Positions 6,130 through 8,403 of a stretch of DNA of 8,403 bases are shown piece by piece. The position numbers and the translations under genes are program-made. Origin of the DNA: an uncultured Halomicronema sp. (GTDB lineage Bacteria; Cyanobacteriota; Cyanobacteriia; Phormidesmidales; Phormidesmidaceae); assembly GCA_937897665.1 (NCBI GenBank), contig CALCPB010000950.1, forward strand, positions 1 to 8,403, given 5' to 3'. The first letter of the stretch is position 1; each line of letters starts with the position of its first letter. A model generated the notes under the pieces. The model searched no databases. It was not told the DNA's origin and worked only from the letters and a program-made list of their open reading frames with translations.

Positions 6130-6749
6130 AAACGCGGTGTTATAGCCAAGTGCCGATCTTTAGAGCAGCCGTCTTTCCGGATTGGCGGTGCGAACTGGAT
6201 TTATCCCACTCAATTCAACCGATATGGTCGAATTGTCGAACGGTCAGACAATGATTTTGATGATCGCCTGATTCTGGCCGTTGACCATGAGAAAAAAGGC
6301 ATTCATCTCAACGTCAATCGCAATATCGCGATCGCCACCGGCCTGCCCCTAAACGAGTGGAGTCATGTCGCCGGCACCTACGACGGTGAGTCAATTCGCG
6401 TGTATATCAATGGAGAACTCGGGGCAGAGCCCCCCTATAAGGGCGCCCCCCTGGAGCTGACCGAATCTGACTTTTGGCTGGGGAACAATCGCCAAAATAC
6501 GCGCCCTTACGCGGGCTACCTCAAAGATATTCAGCTCTGGCAACGACACTGACGTCTGCCGAGATTCAGCAGGCGCTAGCGCAAACGCCGTCTGCTGAGG
6601 CGGCGGGGCTATTGGCCTCTTGGCCCTTTGCCGAGGAGACCTCAGACGCGGCGATCGCCGATCAAGTGCAGAAAATTCCCGTCACACGGCAAAACGCGAC
6701 GGCCCCTCAAACTGCAGCGGCAGGTCCTCAAGTGGTGCAAAGTCCCTAA
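6130..6749 (+). pseudogene. Frameshifted, 5'-truncated LamG/concanavalin-like domain protein remnant
   Basis: Frame 1 is open from 6130 (just after a TAG at 6127) to TGA 6550-6552 and encodes a recognisable LamG jelly-roll: WIYPTQFNRYGRIVERSD, IAIATGLPLNEWSHVAGTYD, RVYINGELG, FWLGNNRQ, YAGYLKDIQLW. The family's expected continuation, TLTSAEIQQALAQTPSAEAA then GLLASWPF, is found in another frame from 6546 to the TAA ending at 6749. Adding one base between 6545 and 6546 would restore a continuous ...QLWQR-TLTSAEI... chain, so a 1-nt deletion (or a sequencing error) explains the break. No start codon precedes the domain in frame and the N-terminal strand (FRIGGANWIYPT) is abrupt, so the 5' end is missing too. 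LamG domains normally sit in large secreted or surface proteins that bind sugars or proteins. Confidence 0.75.
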
Positions 6750-7104
6750 ATCACCCTCACCCCAGGCTGCCTTACCCCGTCAAGTCCGATGGCTGAGGTT
6801 TTGCCCACTGTCTCCACCCCGTTCACGCTATTGTTGACCCTCGGGTCTGATGTGTTTTTGCAACAGGCATTGGCGATTTGGGGGCTGGATTTGATATGGG
6901 TGCTCGTGCGAGCAGCGACAACGGTTTGACTAATGGGCTATCCAAGAACACTGCATCCTCAGCCCGGCACCTGGACACACCATTAAAGCCATCGCTGGCT
7001 CAGAAAATTCAGGGAAATTCTCAAAGAATGTAGAACCTGATGGTATTGGTCCGATAGATAATGATTCTCGGTATCATTTGAGGAAATGCTGAGTCTGTAT
7101 TCCC
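6750..7104. other. Spacer before ziaR; possible further decayed coding DNA
   Basis: No convincing gene. The frame of the LamG remnant continues past its TAA and contains ATG 6789 to TGA 6927-6929, a 46-codon hydrophobic frame (SDVFLQQALAIWGLDLIWVL). It has no recognisable family and no clear Shine-Dalgarno, and is probably a remnant of the same decayed locus. The right part (about 6980-7104) is AT-richer and holds the ziaR upstream region with a Fur/Zur-like box at 7057-7075. Confidence 0.45.
7057..7075 (+). promoter_or_regulatory. Fur/Zur-like box upstream of ziaR
   Basis: GATAATGATTCTCGGTATC matches the classical 19-bp Fur consensus (GATAATGATAATCATTATC) at 15 of 19 positions by my count. 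The same place contains TGAT-N7-ATCA, the outer frame of the cyanobacterial Zur box, within a 6-7-6 inverted repeat, AATGAT (7060-7065) and ATCATT (7073-7078). It ends 29 bp before the ziaR ATG and overlaps a -10-like GATAAT (7057-7062). It could be a Fur or Zur site, or a degenerate autoregulatory site for the ArsR-family protein itself. Confidence 0.5.
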
Positions 7105-7515
7105 ATGGCCAAGTCCCGTTCTGCGGCGTCTCAACCCCAGCCAAATAAAGCAGTGTCGCAGACTGACGCGCCGGGATGTGAAATCCCTTTAGTGCATTTA
7201 GAAAACGTGCGTCAGGTGCAGCCTGAGGTCTTAGCGACGGCAAAAGCCCAGCGTATGGCCGAGTTTTTTAGTGCCCTGTCTGACCCGCATCGTCTCAAGT
7301 TGCTATCAGCACTGGCGCATCAGGAACTCTGTGTGTGTGATTTGGCTGCCGCTGTGAATATGGGGGAGTCAGCGGTATCGCATCAGTTACGGGTGTTGCG
7401 ATCGCAGCGGTTAGTCAAATATCGCCGCCAGGGCCGCAACGTTTGCTACAGCTTGGCCGATGACCACATCATGACGCTTTATCGCGAAGTGGCCGACCAT
7501 CTTGACGAAGAATAA
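7105..7515 (+). CDS. ziaR: ZiaR/SmtB-type zinc-sensing ArsR-family repressor
   Basis: The product is 136 residues. ArsR/SmtB proteins are dimeric winged-helix repressors that leave DNA when metal binds. The N-terminal segment PLVHLENVRQVQPEV and the stretches AEFFSALSDPHRLKLLSALA and ELCVCDLAAAV closely resemble Synechocystis ZiaR as I remember it. The recognition helix is SAVSHQLRVLRSQRLVKYRR. Both metal sites look intact: alpha-3 Cys pair C76/C78 with N-terminal C25 and H31, and alpha-5 ligands D119, H121, H132 and E135, aligned with SmtB D104/H106/H117/E120. ATG 7105 is the only good start, because an in-frame TGA lies at 7090-7092; the Shine-Dalgarno is weak. It precedes the metal ATPase gene in the same direction, whereas Synechocystis ziaR is divergent from ziaA. 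Zinc is the likely inducer, with Cd or Co possible. Close alternatives are smtB and aztR. Confidence 0.85.
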   Translation: MAKSRSAASQPQPNKAVSQTDAPGCEIPLVHLENVRQVQPEVLATAKAQRMAEFFSALSDPHRLKLLSALAHQELCVCDLAAAVNMGESAVSHQLRVLRSQRLVKYRRQGRNVCYSLADDHIMTLYREVADHLDEE

Positions 7516-7549
7516 TTGGCCGTATTGAGACGAAAGTTACGGTTTGTGC

Positions 7550-7578
7550 CTGACTTTTTCGGATAACATCTGAATAAC
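7550..7578 (+). promoter_or_regulatory. Candidate promoter of the metal ATPase gene
   Basis: CTGACT (7550-7555) and AATAAC (7573-7578), 17 nt apart, each match 4 of 6 positions of the sigma-70 boxes. The -10 candidate lies within the left half of the 12-2-12 operator, so a bound repressor would block polymerase. The individual boxes are weak; the spacing and operator overlap are the main support. Confidence 0.35.
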
Positions 7579-7590
7579 TGCTCAGACGTT
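7565..7590 (+). promoter_or_regulatory. 12-2-12 inverted-repeat operator for the SmtB/ZiaR-type repressor
   Basis: AACATCTGAATA (7565-7576), a 2-nt AC spacer, and TGCTCAGACGTT (7579-7590) form an imperfect inverted repeat with 9 of 12 positions paired. The core is TCTGA-N8-TCAGA. The 12-2-12 architecture with TGA...TCA in the inner half-sites is the classical SmtB/ZiaR/CzrA-type operator. It lies in the 93-bp gap between ziaR and the ATPase start, 18 bp before the ATG, so the ATPase is probably the controlled gene. Confidence 0.7.
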
Positions 7591-7608
7591 TGAGTGTCAG
7601 GTGTAGCC

Positions 7609-8403
7609 ATGACTCATTCCCCCCGTCATCAGAGCCATCAGGCCCCTTCTCAAGATCACGCAGATGCCTGCTGTGGCGACTCCTCTCTGTCGATCGCTGC
7701 CCCACCGCCCCCAGCAGGCGGTTGCTGCTGCCATGATCACGGGCAGGCTGCCGGAGTGTTTAACCTCCGCCCAGCCCTCACCCCTATCATCATCTCTGCG
7801 AGTCTATTTCTCGTGGGTCTAATTTTTCATCAACCGTTGCGCCGCACACCGTTCGCCATCGCTGAATATATGGTGTTACTACCGGCCTATCTGATTAGCG
7901 GCTGGGGCGTGCTGACGGCGGCGGGCCGCAATATTGTGCGGGGGCAGGTCTTTGATGAGAACTTTTTGATGACCCTGGCGACACTAGGGGCGATCGCCAT
8001 TCAAGAACGGCCTGAAGCAGTGGGAGTGATGCTGTTCTTTCAGGTGGGGGAACTGTTTCAGAGCTATTCGGTGGGGCGATCGCGCCGGTCGATTCAGGCT
8101 CTTTTGGCAGTGCGGCCCGATACGGCCAACCTCATAGTGGATGGTAATCTGCAGTCCGTGCCTCCCGACACGGTCAACGTTGGCGCAGTCATTGTTGTGC
8201 GTCCGGGTGAAAAAGTGCCCTTAGATGGCGACATTCTGACCGGCGAGTCTTGGGTCGATACCGCAGCGCTCACAGGAGAATCGGTGCCCCGTTCCGCTCG
8301 GGCCGGGGAAACCGTGTTGGCGGGCATGATCAACCAGGCGGGGCGGCTCACGGTGCGCGTCACACGACCCTTTGGCGAATCCTCGATCGCAAAAATTCTT
8401 GAC
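7609..8403 (+). CDS. Heavy-metal (Zn/Cd/Co) P1B-type ATPase, 5' part, runs off the window
   Basis: 265 residues are visible and the frame is open at the right edge. P1B ATPases export metal ions using ATP. There is no N-terminal HMA domain (no GMxCxxC). Instead residues 1-49 form a His/Cys-rich tail: H3, H7, H10, H17, ACCGD with C21/C22, and a GGCCCHDHG cluster with C39-C41, H42 and H44. Membrane helices follow at about 55-74, 82-105, 116-132 and 136-152, including FDENFLMTLATLGAIAI and VMLFFQVGELFQSYSVGRSR, typical of Zn/Cd exporters. The actuator domain carries VVRPGEKVPLDGDIL and TAALTGESVP (TGES at 222-225). The CPx, DKTGT and ATP-binding motifs lie beyond the window, so metal specificity cannot be read. 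Position after a ZiaR-type repressor and its operator suggests zinc efflux (compare ZiaA/AztA). Start ATG 7609 has a weak Shine-Dalgarno. Confidence 0.92.
   Translation, partial: MTHSPRHQSHQAPSQDHADACCGDSSLSIAAPPPPAGGCCCHDHGQAAGVFNLRPALTPIIISASLFLVGLIFHQPLRRTPFAIAEYMVLLPAYLISGWGVLTAAGRNIVRGQVFDENFLMTLATLGAIAIQERPEAVGVMLFFQVGELFQSYSVGRSRRSIQALLAVRPDTANLIVDGNLQSVPPDTVNVGAVIVVRPGEKVPLDGDILTGESWVDTAALTGESVPRSARAGETVLAGMINQAGRLTVRVTRPFGESSIAKILD

Noticed and set aside
7086..7148. Short 20-codon upstream frame overlapping the ziaR start (ATG 7086 after GAGGA)
   Set aside because: The GAGGA is only about 1 nt from this ATG, too close to work well. There is no conserved peptide, so a leader peptide is unsupported.
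6983..7243. 86-codon minus-strand frame overlapping the ziaR start
   Set aside because: It covers the ziaR promoter and N-terminus in antisense and its composition is not protein-like.

Overview
The window looks like chromosomal DNA from a filamentous, Leptolyngbya/Nodosilinea-type cyanobacterium. The octamer GCGATCGC (HIP1, a cyanobacterial signature) occurs at least 13 times. There is a cyanobacterial-style feo operon, a DUF4344 exported metallopeptidase gene, and a ZiaR/SmtB-type zinc sensor next to a P1B-type metal ATPase. The genus is inference.

Layout. 1-166 holds the 3' end of an unidentified gene. 167-442 is non-coding and carries a cyanobacterial stem-loop repeat. 443-1348 (+) encodes an exported DUF4344 protein with an HELGH zinc motif. 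1349-1587 separates convergent genes and contains a perfect 25-bp inverted repeat. 1588-5297 (minus) is a ferrous-iron uptake operon in the order feoA (two FeoA domains in one chain), feoB, feoC, and a small Cys-containing protein of unknown function. 5298-6129 is a long AT-rich stretch without a convincing gene. 6130-6749 (+) is a frameshifted, 5'-truncated LamG/concanavalin-like fragment, followed by further apparently decayed DNA. 7105-7515 (+) is a ziaR-like zinc sensor. 7609-8403 (+) is the first 265 codons of a heavy-metal P-type ATPase that runs off the window.

How the genes work together. FeoB is the GTP-driven Fe(II) permease of the inner membrane, FeoA is its SH3-like cytosolic partner and FeoC a winged-helix/Cys accessory. 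The fourth gene starts 5-20 bp after the feoC stop, depending on which start codon is used, so it is probably cotranscribed. At the other end, the ArsR/SmtB repressor keeps the complete alpha-5 zinc ligand set and the alpha-3 Cys pair. A 26-bp 12-2-12 inverted repeat of the SmtB type lies in the 93-bp gap before the ATPase, so the ATPase is probably derepressed by excess Zn (or Cd/Co). A Fur/Zur-like box precedes the regulator gene. The window therefore pairs iron import with divalent metal export, separated by about 1.8 kb of degenerate DNA.

I do not see a clearly new multi-gene system. The most useful leads are the unknown fourth feo gene, the FeoA tandem fusion with a possible internal start, the perfect hairpin between convergent genes, and the ATPase whose usual N-terminal HMA domain is replaced by a short His/Cys-rich tail.
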